In this document: one piece after another, positions 31,571 through 42,477 of the stretch | Position numbering within the stretch: the first letter of the stretch is position 1 | How the letters are laid out: every line of letters begins with the position of its first letter | Source: Theristus sp. LFF4_11 | Lineage: Eukaryota > Nematoda > Chromadorea > Monhysterida > Xyalidae | DNA length: 64,000 nt | Direction of reading: 5' to 3' | Assembly (NCBI GenBank): GCA_030248135.1 | Contig: JASANC010005196.1 | Coordinates: 53,979-117,978 of the forward strand | Position numbers and translations under genes: made by a program | Notes under the pieces: generated by a model | Told to the model about the DNA's origin: nothing | Seen by the model: the letters and a program-made list of their open reading frames with translations, nothing else | Databases searched by the model: none

Positions 31571-33941
31571 TCAGTCGTGTTCGTCTGCTGTGCTGTCCTT
31601 GTCACTGAGGTCGGCTGGCAAGAACTCGTGCAGTGCCGGGATGTGGCTGTGCGGGTCGCTGAGGCCGCCGTGCGTCGTCGACACCGCCGAGTCTGCTGCA
31701 GTGCGTCTGCGTCTGCGTCCGCTGCCCGGGGCACGCGCACGTGCGCTGCACTGCGACGCCAACGAAACACGCTGCTGCCCGTTCGCTGCACTGCTCGCTG
31801 CCGCTGCTCGTTGCTGTCGCTGCTCGCTGACGCCTGCACATTACCAAGCGCTGTGCATTGTGCGCTTCGCTGATTCATGTAATTGGGGTGCTCACTGACT
31901 GGCCCAAGCAACCTCGATATTCCCGACCCGCATGCCAGATTGCACACGTATGTTTCACAGTTTGGACTGCACCACAAATAGAAATGCTTGTGTGTGTTCC
32001 TTCAGCAAGCAGTCTGGTGTTCTATTCAGTGTTCATGTCTAACCGATCGGCAGGTCAAACGGCGACGCGATGTCAGCGGCTTCAATGACGTTTGAGACTG
32101 CGGTCTGATGGTGCAGCTCTTCCTCCGTGGGGCTGTCATCGTCAATCGGCGACAGCACCATGTACTGCTGCTCACTCGCTGTGCCGAGCAGACTCGCGTG
32201 CGCACCGCTGAGACTGCGGCGTGTGCTGCCTGAGTGCCCATCCAATCCTGTTTTAAAGGTGTTGTGGCTTTCGAAACAGACCGATGTGCTGCAGAGAACC
32301 GTCGTGCAGTGTGTGATCTTTTATTTTGGTCCCGAGAATTAATGCGCGCATAGATAGGTAAAGAGGGTCATCATGCATGACGCGGGAATTCAAAATTTGT
32401 GAAGTGGTCCGAGTCACTTGAGCACTTTTGAATTGCCACATAAAGATTGAAACTAGTTTCCTTTTTACGTCTGCACACGCATTCAGTCGCAGAACCCAAA
32501 AAATTGAAATAATAAGATACTCCAGCTTCCGCTCTTGGGTTACACGTAGAGATGTCAAAAAAAATCCCTATTTTTTTAAAAAAAAATTTTAATTTCTTTT
32601 AAATCAAAGTTGTTCAGAATTTTTCAGGGAGTCCGAATATCACCATCTGAGGAGCCACCGACTTACCATATGACCCCCACTCATATGGGAGGAGGGTGAA
32701 AATTTCAGACTTGGTTTCGGCGACCCCATTTTCCCACCGACGACATCACGTCTCGTGTTTTGCCTCTCAATTCACCTCAAATAACACGCGGAAACAAGTT
32801 CAACAACAAACCGGTGTGATCATGCTGACGACACGAGGCGAAACAGCAACGAGCAACCAACGAAGTTACGCTTGCAGTGGCAGACAGTGCAATTTCGACC
32901 TTTCGAGATCCTGAAAACGATGCATAAATGTGAGTTCTCTGCTTCTATCTCACCTTAGCGGCATCGGAATTTGTTGAACTAGCCTTTGCGACGCTCAAGT
33001 ACTTCAATGCGCGAGTCGATCATCACTCACCAAGGCTGAAAACAGTCGATAAATCGATCCAGAATACCACCTGCAGCGTTGAAGACTAAGTGACAAGGTA
33101 AAGTCAAAGAAAATTTTTGTTGAACTTTCGAAAAATTATGCCAAAAACGGCATTTTCAGGGCACATTAAAGAAAAAAATTTCAAAAATTTTTAATAAAAA
33201 AATGCTCATTTTTTTACTTTAAAAAAATTTTTTTTTGACCGTTACATCTCTAGTTACACGTGGCCAATGCATTGAAATGATTTGTTTTTCTTTAAGTGTT
33301 TGATATTCAACAGAGGCGCACCAGCGATTGTGGCTGATGTGAGACTGCCAACGAGACTCGTTTGCTCAGAAGCAGATTGCCAGCGCTGCTGCTGTTGCAT
33401 TTGCGTCTGCCCTGCGGTGCCACCGTTGTCGCTCATCTTTGTCGACGTCTGCCGTTTCGTTGGCTGCACTTGCTGCGTTGCAAAACGTGACAGGCCACGG
33501 CGTGCCATTCGCATGCTCGAGAACTGCGACACGTACGCAATGCTGAAAATAAACGCCCACGTTGGTACTGACTGCATTTCGAACTTGTCAAAAACGACTA
33601 TCTAAAAAATGCAACATTTTATCGTGAAGAGTTAATTGTTCGAGTAAAAACTGATGGCGAACCTAGTCGGCGTTGAGCGTATTCATTTGTAACCATAAAA
33701 TTACTGAGTAACCGTATTGAAACAGAGTATTTTTAACCGCGAAACCACCGTGAACCACTAACGCAACAAGCAGAATGAGTAGCACAGTGGCGACGAGTGC
33801 CATTTGAATGACGATGATCGCAAGCATCTTAGCATCCAGCAGCGCCAGCTGGTCACGCAGGGAGCCGAACTCGACGTAAATGCGCTGCGTCGTCTGCGAC
33901 CACCAATACTCGTCAAAACCGAGCTTTTCGTACTCGTCCAT
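31571..33941 (-). CDS. two-TM protein with Ser/Gln-rich tail, unrecognised
   Basis: The model complement(join(31571..31833,32044..32247,33322..33597,33713..33941)) is phase-consistent at all three joins with GT-AG borders and encodes 323 aa. The N-terminal 37 residues are acidic and aromatic (MDEYEKLGFDEYWWSQ). TM1 is about residues 40-64 (AIIVIQMALVATVLLILLVA). TM2 is about residues 88-103 (PTWAFIFSIAYVSQF) after a short loop. A long hydrophilic tail follows: Gln-rich (QTQMQQQQRWQ), then an acidic PIDDDSPTEEEL block, an Arg run and the end DSTADEHD. No family recognised. It could be a small membrane adaptor. Intron 2 carries a hAT-like element and a family A repeat. Confidence 0.6.
32305..32515 (+). 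repeat. dispersed repeat family A, copy 2
   Basis: Shares TTTATTTTGGTCCCGAGA, AATGCGCGCATAG and GAAACTAGTTTCCTTTT with the other two copies (3795 and 35688). It abuts the hAT-like element 30 bp to its right. Confidence 0.65.
32547..33252 (+). mobile_element. non-autonomous hAT-like element, copy 2, with 8-bp TSD
   Basis: The ends TAGAGATGTCAA and ...TTACATCTCTA are inverted repeats. A perfect 8-bp target duplication GTTACACG flanks it (32539-32546 and 33253-33260), as in hAT elements. 706 bp, non-coding apart from a chance frame shared with copy 1. Reverse orientation to copy 1 at 20382-21128. Confidence 0.92.
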
Positions 33942-34319
33942 GTTTTTATGTTTATACAAAATTATAACGGTTATTTTTTGGTTTCAGATGGAAACCACAA
34001 TTTATTGGCACTGCTATGCATTTGTTGAAAGTGCATGTTCAGGCTTTAACAAACGACAAGAAACATTTTTATTTTTGATGGATTGACCGTCGAAATCCAG
34101 TTGTTGTCATGGCTTTCGGGCCACGCAAATGAAGAAAAGGTAAAGATTGGCATCCACAGTCAATGAATGGTGGTTGGTGCATTACTGAATCACGATTGTC
34201 CACAATAAACGTTTACCAGCTGACAATGAATCGGTAGGACGAAGTAAGAAAACTCGTGTAATATTAGAGACATGAATGCAGGTTTACATGCACGTTCAAA
34301 TGATTATGTAGCTAATTCT

Positions 34320-34660
34320 CAAAATGACTTTTATTCCATAAGCGCAAGCAACCGGAAATTATTATGGTGGAGGCCATTGTGGACACGCAGTCGCAGCACT
34401 CCTGATCCCAGTATTTTTCAATATGTTCACCTTTCTGTGGCTTGCAAAATAGCTTCAGATTCAGTTCCCAATACATGCGCGGCGTGTATATGCAATTGCT
34501 AAAAATTGCCAAAATTTCTGCAAAAAAAATTATTACAGTCAGTAAATATCTAGATATCAAACAAAGACATACTTACGACTTCCACGATCAAACTGTACAA
34601 CTTTAAAACAGAGGTGCACGTCTTTTTTTGTGCGCAGAAAATACAAAATGTGCAGATATG
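34320..34660 (-). CDS. candidate 3' exons after the ionotropic-receptor gene
   Basis: Two minus-strand segments joined by a textbook intron (donor GTAAGTATG, acceptor TTTTTTTTGCAG, about 34514-34586). The first encodes VHLCFKVVQFDRGS, the second CIYTPRMYWELNLKLFCKP...EKYWDQECCDC, ending near an AATAAA. They could be an alternative cytoplasmic tail of the receptor upstream or the end of a separate gene. No family recognised. Confidence 0.35.
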
Positions 34661-34674
34661 CATGCAAATGTTTA

Positions 34675-37600
34675 TCACTGATCCGTCACTTGCCGCTTTG
34701 ACGCCAGCGCTCTGCGGCACAGTTCACCAAGAAAAGCAGCAGCGCCAAGCAGCGAGCCACAGGCCAGCGTGAAAAAAGCACCCAGCAAATTTCGAACGCG
34801 CAATGGTCGTGTTTCGATCTTGTCAGCGGTGACATTGCATTTCACTGTATACAGCACCTCATAACGCTCTTGCACTGCTCGAATGCCCTGCCACTTGTTT
34901 AGAATTGCGTTTTTGATTCGCTTCAACGTTACATCCGGAAATGCTCGGCGGAAATACCTTGTTGGAAAAAGATAACAATTAATCAGCAGGTTGTCACTAC
35001 TTTTCATGTGAGTGAAAGATGTCATCACATCATCCAGAAACATGAAAGAATTCATGTTCTTTAGAAACCGCCACCATAAAACACACCCGAGAATTAATGG
35101 GACCATCCACTTCACACGCTAAGAAAAAAATTCCAACTCGTGTCCCACGTCGTGTGCTCTACGGAAGAAAAATTGCTCAGAATGCGTGCATCAGGTTTCA
35201 ACTCAATGTTCTTGTTATCCAGTTCTGATGAAGGACATCGCTGTAGAGACTGTTACTATGACGTTTTATAAAACTTTATTAACAATCACACATTGACATG
35301 AGACCGTGTCAAAAGCTGATACGCGGTAGAAACCGTACTCTGTGCCGCAGAGCTTCATTTGGCACTTGACTGCCAATCGACGCCTTCTTGCCTAGCTACC
35401 TAGCTACCAATCGACTAGCTTACCAAACGTTCCACGTGGCGCGCATTTCCGGCAGGTCGAGCATTTGCCAGCTGTGTCGTCTGCGGCAAAGGTTCATGCG
35501 ATAATAAGTGTAACTGACAATCGGCCGGCTGCTGACAAACGCATAACTGTGGTCTTTTTGTTTGAGCACACGAAACAGCTGCTTGGTGTTGGCGACAAGG
35601 TGCACTGGATTGTCACGGAGTGCAGCAGATAATCTGCCAATTTAATGCTAATATGTTAGACACGGTGGCTACTAAAGTTGCTATCATCTTTCATTTTGGC
35701 TCCGAGACATAGGTGAACAATGTCATGCATGACGCGGGAGTTCAAAATTGGGTAAGGGAAAGTGATCCGATTCCGAGTCCCCAAAAAGGATCGGGTAACT
35801 TTGGTTATTTTGAGTTGCCACACAAAGATTGAAACTAGTTTCCTTTCCACGTATGTTTGCAAATGCATTGAGTCGCAAAACCCAAGAAACTACTAATACG
35901 GTATGGCTGATTCAGGTTGAAAGGAGCGCGCGAAATTTAAATAAAAGAAAAAAGACGCAATGGCATGTCAAATTTGACGTGTTTTCTTAAAAGTAATTGG
36001 TTAATCGAGCTATTCTGTTCATTCCTTATTCACTGCACAATCTATTGGCGAATGTCTTAGCATTTTTTTTTAAAAAGGCCTCTCCTAGTCTGCGACTAAT
36101 TTCGCCTTGATTAAGAAGACAAGGACTGCCTTATAAATTCGGTCATTGTACTAATAGTTGAGTTCACATGTTACAAGTTGCTATGCTTGTTTTACTTGCA
36201 TCTGTTCATTCGCCCCTCAGTAACGTCTCTAAATGTAGCGACGCTTCTCAGTGTGTTTTCGGTGTCTGACCTGAGCAACGTCGCTTTGTGGCGTCCCAGA
36301 CGTTCGTACTGTGCGCTGTTATCACTAAAATCAACCAGGGTCAACCTTCCGTCCTCAATGTCTACGACCACATCCTCGAGCGATTGATAGCGCAGTCCGT
36401 AGACAGGCATCAACGCGCGCACCAGCAACGCGTTCTGCAAACAAACGCAACAGTCTATGCAAGGACCACCACACAAATCGCTTCTTTGCTTCATAACCCG
36501 TGAGTCGGGGGTACAGTGCGGCACGGCAGGACGCAGGTTGCTATGTACAACTACAGTCGAACTCTAAATTATAGGGAATCAGTGTCACGTTGCTTGGTGG
36601 TCACGTGCATGCATGAGTTCTGTGCAAACCAAACTCCGCCCCCACAACAATTTTTGCACAGAAAGCATGCATCACGTGATCACTAAAGCGCCATTCATGG
36701 AATGGGCCTCAACGACGACGCTGATTCCTTATAAATCAGAGTTCGACTGTGCAACATGGTGCAGGTTGCAGATGGTGTATAGACTGCTGAGCATGGCATG
36801 CCACACCGTCGCACGCGGATCGTAAACTGAAACTAAAATATCAACAGAATGGTCAACTAAACAAGTCTCGTTTTGAAGATTATTTTGTGCTTTGCTACAG
36901 ACTGTAGACCTTTTTGTTGAATGAGTGAAATGAAAACAGCATTGGACTGCGTTACCTGAAACATGCTGAGATAGAGTACGCCAATGCCAACGCTGAATAT
37001 CAGCCAAAGTGTTTTAGTGCCAGTGGCAGTTGTGTGCACAGGCGTCGCAGTTTGAGATGGTATCAACAAGCGCACATAGCACCAACGAGACAGCCTTGTC
37101 TGTGACACGTGCACTCGCATTGCTGCAAATGCAACAGCCCCTGCTCGGTGACGACCCTTTCTGGCGGCTTCGGTGCTATGCTGTTCGTTGTTATGGCGGT
37201 CAGAAAGAGCCCAGCCTCACTCTCAAAAGGCACACAAACACTGCATAGTGCATACAGTATGTATTATCATCATTTAATCTACGTTTGACGCTTGAATTTA
37301 CGCTTCTTGACAAAAACCAAACTAAAAAAATAACCGAAAACCACACACGCTTGGCAAAGAGCGTCTCGTACAAGAGCATCAGCGAAATCATCGCAATCGA
37401 CAGACAGATTGCCATCGCCCATATGTCCGCCTGAGACAACAATAATCAGTTGTAAGCAGAGACAGAAAAAAATTAATTCAATGCTGGCTTCTGCGACTCA
37501 ATGCGTTTGCAGATGTACTGTAGAAAGGAAACAAATTTAAATGGGACTCATTATCCCAAGTTTTAACTTCTGCGTCATTATGCATGAAACTGTTTCCACC

Positions 37601-38410
37601 AATCTATGCGCATGCGCTTGAGTATCGGAACGAAAATAAAAGATAATAAACGCTTTTGCATAAAAGTACGGCTAGTTCGCTGGAATTTGTATCAGTGCGG
37701 CGATTACAATGTGGAGAACAATACACATGCAGTGCCACGGGTGTCAGCATCAAAACACGCCCGTGTGCTGCGACGTACCGTGAAGACAGCGAACACAGCC
37801 CGCGAGTACTCCCAGAAGGTGTGCCGTGGTTTGTGCACCAGCATCGTCGGCACGTCCAGGTCCAATGGAAACGAGTATTTCAACTGGAGCGCGTCAATGT
37901 ACTCGTCCTCGATTGTCCACGTCACCACGTGCATGTCAATGTCGTTTGCTGCGCCCGTTTTGAGCAACAAGGTCGCTGTGCACGTGAATGCACAGCACGA
38001 GACATGCAACATGCGAATCTGCACGTTCATCAACACTGCACGTTCAACCATCTCAACGCGTTTTTTGTGCTTTTTCGACGTGTTGTCAAAAATTAACCAA
38101 AAATTAAACGTTGCTCAAAACAGGCGCCTGAGTTGTTCAGCGTCGAAAAGTACCACCAGTCGGTGTCCTCGTTGAAAACGGACGGTCGCTGAACGGGCAC
38201 AAGTTCGTAATGAAAATCAGCCATGACCAATTTGAACAGCTCCAAGTCTAAGCCGGGCAGTTGTGCTGCATCCGTGAGCATTGACCGGCATGTGCTCGGC
38301 TGCACAGCACATTGCACGTTGTTCACATACGGACGGTAACGGTACAACGCTGCACGGATGGGCGCCACATGTCCAGCTGCTGTTTCATTCACGCTGTTTT
38401 GCGCGGCCAT
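34675..38410 (-). CDS. ionotropic glutamate receptor-like (IR-like) channel
   Basis: Predicted ligand-gated cation channel subunit of the iGluR/IR superfamily at the plasma membrane. Minus-strand exons, approximate: 38410-38125, 37970-37790, 37440-37290, 37120-36955, 36825-36750, 36437-36290, 35637-35420 and 34960-34675. Exon 1 has the ligand-binding S1 start (LELFKLVMADFHYELVPV). Exon 2 has WTIEDEYIDALQLKYSFPLD and a LVHKPR strand. TM1 is ADIWAMAICLSIAMISLMLL and TM3 TKTLWLIFSVGIGVLYLSMF. S2 includes LMPVYGLRYQSLEDVV and YAFVSSRPIVSY. TM4 is PLRVRNLLGAFFTLACGSLL, ending AFLGEL, very like the iGluR final helix. There is no large amino-terminal domain, and the SYTANLAAF gate motif is replaced, both typical of divergent IRs. 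A Tc1-like MITE and a family A repeat lie in its introns. Confidence 0.72.
35688..35895 (+). repeat. dispersed repeat family A, copy 3
   Basis: TTTCATTTTGGCTCCGAGAC start, CATGACGCGGGAGTTCAAAA middle (shared with copy 2) and GAAACTAGTTTCCTTTCCAC. It lies in an intron of the ionotropic-receptor-like gene. Confidence 0.65.
36554..36749. mobile_element. 196-bp Tc1-like palindromic MITE
   Basis: The ends CAGTCGAACTCTAAATTATA and (minus) CAGTCGAACTCTGATTTATA are inverted repeats. A second inverted pair lies inside (GTGCATGCATGA.TTCTGTGC and mirror). TA precedes the left end. In an intron of the receptor gene. A split relative lies at 23152/26938. Confidence 0.8.
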
Positions 38411-39068
38411 TTTCAGGTCAGCTCGCCGTGGTTTTTCGTTCGTTCAGCCTCACTAGGGTAAAAAAGAGAATCTGGAGTTTTTTAATAAAAAACTGTTTTT
38501 ATGTTTTCATATGTTTTTATAAACCTACAAGTTCGTTCGAAGCGTCTCGTCGAGCTGAGTTCAGGTAGATTATTTTCAAAGCGATCCGGTGAACCATGAG
38601 AGCGAAAACCGTGTTTTATTGAAATTTTGGAGTACGACGGTCAAAATGGCGAAATAATGACAAATGGCTAGGTACACAAGGAAGTTTGGAAGATAATTAG
38701 GTTTGAACTTTCAAAAAAATTGCCAAAAAATCAAATTTTTAGAGAAAAGTAGAACAAAAATGTTTAAGTTTTTTAAGTTTAAAAAAAGTTCGGATTCAAA
38801 AAAAAGAAAAACTTTTTTAATTTTTAACAACTATTGCAGAAACACGTCTGGAAAATAAGCGAAGTCATGTGTCAACACGGAAAATGCGCTTAAGCGCTTA
38901 CGTCAATAACCCTGGTTGACAATTCATGACATTGGTTGCAGTGAAACGTGATACGTTTGGTTGCAAGTTGAAAAAATTAAACAAACGGGAGGACTAACAA
39001 TTTTAGCACCCTGCGCTTCATTACATTTTTTTCAGGTGAGAAACTTGGCATTTCATGGCTGAATTGGT

Positions 39069-39084
39069 GGCCCTGAAGAGGGCC
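39069..39084 (-). promoter_or_regulatory. histone mRNA 3' stem-loop
   Basis: The minus strand reads GGCCCTCTTCAGGGCC, a 6-bp stem with a 4-nt loop, followed by ACCA, 49 bases after the H2B stop. This is the SLBP/U7 processing signal of replication-dependent metazoan histone genes. Confidence 0.9.
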
Positions 39085-39132
39085 GTTGGGTTAGGGTAAG
39101 TGGCAGCAGAGCTGCCTGGATGCGGCGTGCGT

Positions 39133-39525
39133 TCACTTGCTGGCCGTGTACTTGGTGACAGCCTTGGTGCCCTCGGACACAGCGTGCTTCGCCAACTCGC
39201 CCGGCAGCAGCAGACGCACGGCCGTCTGGATTTCGCGACTGGACAGAACGCGGCGTTTGCTGTAGTGCATCAGACGGGCAGCTTCGGTCGCGATTCGCTC
39301 AAAGAGATCGTTGATGAACGAATTCATGATCGACATCGACTTGGAGCTGGTGCCGACGTCCGGGTGCACTTGTTTGAGCACTTTGAAGATGAACCACGAG
39401 AACGAGCCAAACGTCCTCTTCCTGTGTTTCTTGTTGCCACCAGCCACCTTCTTGACGACCGCACGCTCCTTCTCATTCGAGTCGGCCTTTTTCGCCTTCG
39501 GAGGTCTTCCCTTCGTACGAGCCAT
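39133..39525 (-). CDS. H2B: histone H2B, replication-dependent type
   Basis: Nucleosome core histone, 130 aa, intronless. The start [12 protein letters not shown] is a basic tail. The fold follows: [79 protein letters not shown] and the end TASK. Start chosen at 39525 because upstream codons (MFKLKLC...) are not histone-like. Differences from canonical H2B include [10 protein letters not shown] for [19 protein letters not shown] for SSKAMGIM and RRVLSSRE for RSTITSRE. A TATA box lies about 90 bp upstream and the histone stem-loop 49 bp downstream. No other core histone gene is in the window. Confidence 0.93.
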   Translation of the reverse strand: MARTKGRPPKAKKADSNEKERAVVKKVAGGNKKHRKRTFGSFSWFIFKVLKQVHPDVGTSSKSMSIMNSFINDLFERIATEAARLMHYSKRRVLSSREIQTAVRLLLPGELAKHAVSEGTKAVTKYTASK

Positions 39526-39612
39526 CGAGATCTCAACTTGAACACCAGTTGAACACAACTTCAGCTTAAACAAGATTGTCGCACTAATAAAATTGTGGGT
39601 TGTAACGAGGTG

Positions 39613-39620
39613 TTATATAG
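39613..39620 (-). promoter_or_regulatory. TATA box of the H2B gene
   Basis: The minus strand reads CTATATAA about 90 bp before the H2B ATG, a normal spacing for a short histone leader. Confidence 0.6.
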
Positions 39621-42477
39621 CTCTTGTTGCGGCCGCGTTACTGGATGGACAAAGTAGCACAGCTGCCTTCCGGCCACGGCTTTGTGTCCTAACACAATGT
39701 GTGTGTGCTGTGCGGGATCCTTGAAGATTTGCCAGTTTTTCACAAATCATTAGCTCCTTCGGTCCGTCGCATACATTTGTTCGTTGCGCGCGAGCCTTGT
39801 TTCAAAATGTGTTAGTTAGCTTCGATGACACGTGCTCTCAAAAGCGCGTGCACAACTACGGTGTACCGGGTGTTAAGCTCCGCCTTTATTTTGTTTTTTT
39901 TTATCATTTGCACTGCATTAAACAATGACCGGTCCAGCTTTATGCACTGTATATATGCGTGAGTTTGCGGCGTGTTGCGAGGTCAACAAATATACGGACG
40001 CTCTCAAATCACGTACACCGTGGTGATTGTATGGTGTACGCTCAACAACAAAACACGCCCGCAAAGCTGAACGCTGTCAAACGATCTTCTGGTGGCCTTA
40101 ATTCCTCGATCCTCGTGTTACTTACTCTCGATTTGTTTCTTGTTGTCCGTTTTCAATGACTGAAACATTTTGCTATTTGCTCTCTTCAAACTGTCGCGTG
40201 GAATACAAATGAAAACAAAATGCATTGACAACCTGAGCTGTCCGTTTGCAATCACAGTGCCTTCCTTGTTTGCTGCATACAAAATGAAACACCAGCCAGC
40301 GCCCAGCACACACGCACCGTAAGCTCTACCGAGTGAGCTTTGGCAAAAAAGAAGTCACAGGCAGAGACCCCACAAAATTACTGAAAATTGAAACTGCTGC
40401 TACTGCACCTCCTTACGAATTGCAATGCAATGTAGTGGGAGTGGATTGCAGAAAACTGACTAAAACTATAAATGCTGAGCAGTATGTGAGCGTATCTTTG
40501 CAATAAGACAAATCGACCAGTGTATGCCACGCCACGATACAAACGTGAACTAATCCAAAAAGACAATGCATGTGCAATTTTATGCTGTTTTGCTATACTT
40601 TTGGATTAATTTTCAGAATTGAAATCCGTGCCTTTATTTGAGTCACTTGTAATGTTTTCGAGTGCTTTCGGTTAAGTACCATTTTGTATATTTGTCTTTT
40701 CAGTTTTTGTTTTACGTGCAGTTGAATTTTTGTTTTACGTGCAGTTGATAGCGCCAGAAAAGAAACTTTTACAGGATGGTCAAAAAGTTCAGGATTTTGT
40801 CTTGTCTACTCACGGGCTTAAAAAACGATTGGGACTGGTGGTAATCTTTTCTTCTAGCACACGTTTTTGCGATTTCAACAGACTGCGTAGCGAACATCGT
40901 GGTCATCCCGTTTTCTGTCAAGCAAACAATTTTTTCTTTTAAAAATTTCGCAAACCGTTTGCCGAAAGTGGATGCCGTGCATTTGATATGGACGACAAGG
41001 GATGCTCAGCACTCGCTCTTGTCGGCACTCATTTTCCTAATTCCCAAAACGAAGCTTTTGGCGTTCTGCAATTTCACAGTGCCACTGCGATTATTCATAG
41101 CGACTCATTGCGTATTCTGCAGCTCATTTATCTCCAGCAACCAGAGAGCCAACCGCACAAGGCACAGTTCAAAGCGAAACAATTTGAGCAATTTAACTGA
41201 AAAATTCAGCTGCATCAGCGTGTATGCAGTGCGAAAATCAACAAATCGCAGCTCCATCCGTCAAGCAGCACAATTCAAAACGTAACAAAATGTAAACAAA
41301 TTGCGGCGTGCGATCAAATGCACCGCAGAGTGTTCTTGTCTCCGTGTCATGCAAACTCAAGAAGCGCGTAAACGAATTTCTCGAACGTGTGGTCATAATC
41401 TCGCGGGATTGAGCCCCCACCACACTGGCATGTTCCGCTGCCTCTTGCTCGCACTGAAAAACTCCACAAATCAAAAAATATGCCCGCACAGCTTAGAAAT
41501 TGAATTTGCTGGCCTGATTCTGAGTTTGTTTTTATTTATACTTCCGTTCCGATAAAAAAACTTGATTGTGCATTCCGTTCCGAAGGTGGTGGGTTTGGAA
41601 TTTTATCGTGAAAACACTGCAACATGCACATGGGCGTAAATAAGCCGCTGATTACGTTGTTTATAAACTGTAGCTTATCATATCCTTCCCAGCTCATACA
41701 TCAATTGTTTGAAAAAGATTATGTGCTTTTGACAGTGGAGTTTTTTGCATTTCTAAAACTTCGTTTTGGTAATATGTCATGTGAGCCGTGCGTATTGAAT
41801 TTATTACAAAGTGGCTTCTTGACGAATGACGTTATCGGTTTTATAAAATTATAGGTCCGTCCAAGATACAGGGTGATTTTTAAACATATATACAATTGTT
41901 GAAACGCTTCGATTTCGCGGCTGCATTAAGGTCGGAAGCTGAAATGTGTACCGCTTATAGTCATTTGGTTGTTATTTGTTGTGTGAAAATTTCAGCAAAA
42001 AGTGTTAACTCTGTTTGGCACAACGGCACTTATCACATTGTCTTCTGGTTCACTGTCATCTGCTCCATTAGTCGCTTAAACGGTTCAATGTGTCCACGTT
42101 GAGCAGATCAACAGAGACGGGCCACTGCATCGCAAAGTTCTGCAAGGCTTCAGGCTTGAAAGCGGTCATTGAAAACAACGGTGGATACATTGACAAACAA
42201 ATGACTTAAGTGGTACAAATTCCAGCTTCCGACCTTAATGCAGTCGCGAGATCAAAGTGTTTTAAACATTGACGTTTTTTTGATGACCCTGTAGAAGAGT
42301 GTGCTTGACGAAGTCAACAGCGCCGTGTGCAACATCTTGGTATTCGTGTGTTACAACGTAAATGGATCACAGATACTCAACAGCAGTAGGTTGTCTCAGT
42401 AAATTTGCAGTTTTTTGTAAAGCTTTCAATCAAACCAAAAACTTTAAACTTCGATGTAGTGTTCTGTAACCTGAAAA
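39621..42477. other. gene-poor stretch between H2B and the calmodulin-like gene
   Basis: A mariner-like MITE (41869-42291) is the only clear feature. Frames at 40899-41285 (+) and 41238-41489 (-) overlap and show no domain. A 22-24-bp direct repeat (TTTGTTTTACGTGCAGTTGA) occurs twice near 40707-40749. Confidence 0.4.
41869..42291. mobile_element. mariner-like MITE, third family
   Basis: The left end CAGGGTGATTTTTAAACATA and (minus) CAGGGTCATCAAAAAAACGT are inverted repeats continuing through GCATTAAGGTCGGAAGCTG about 90 bp. TA flanks both ends (41867-41868, 42292-42293). Non-coding centre. Confidence 0.82.

Noticed and set aside
39100..39552. 150-codon plus-strand ORF
   Set aside because: Antisense of histone H2B.
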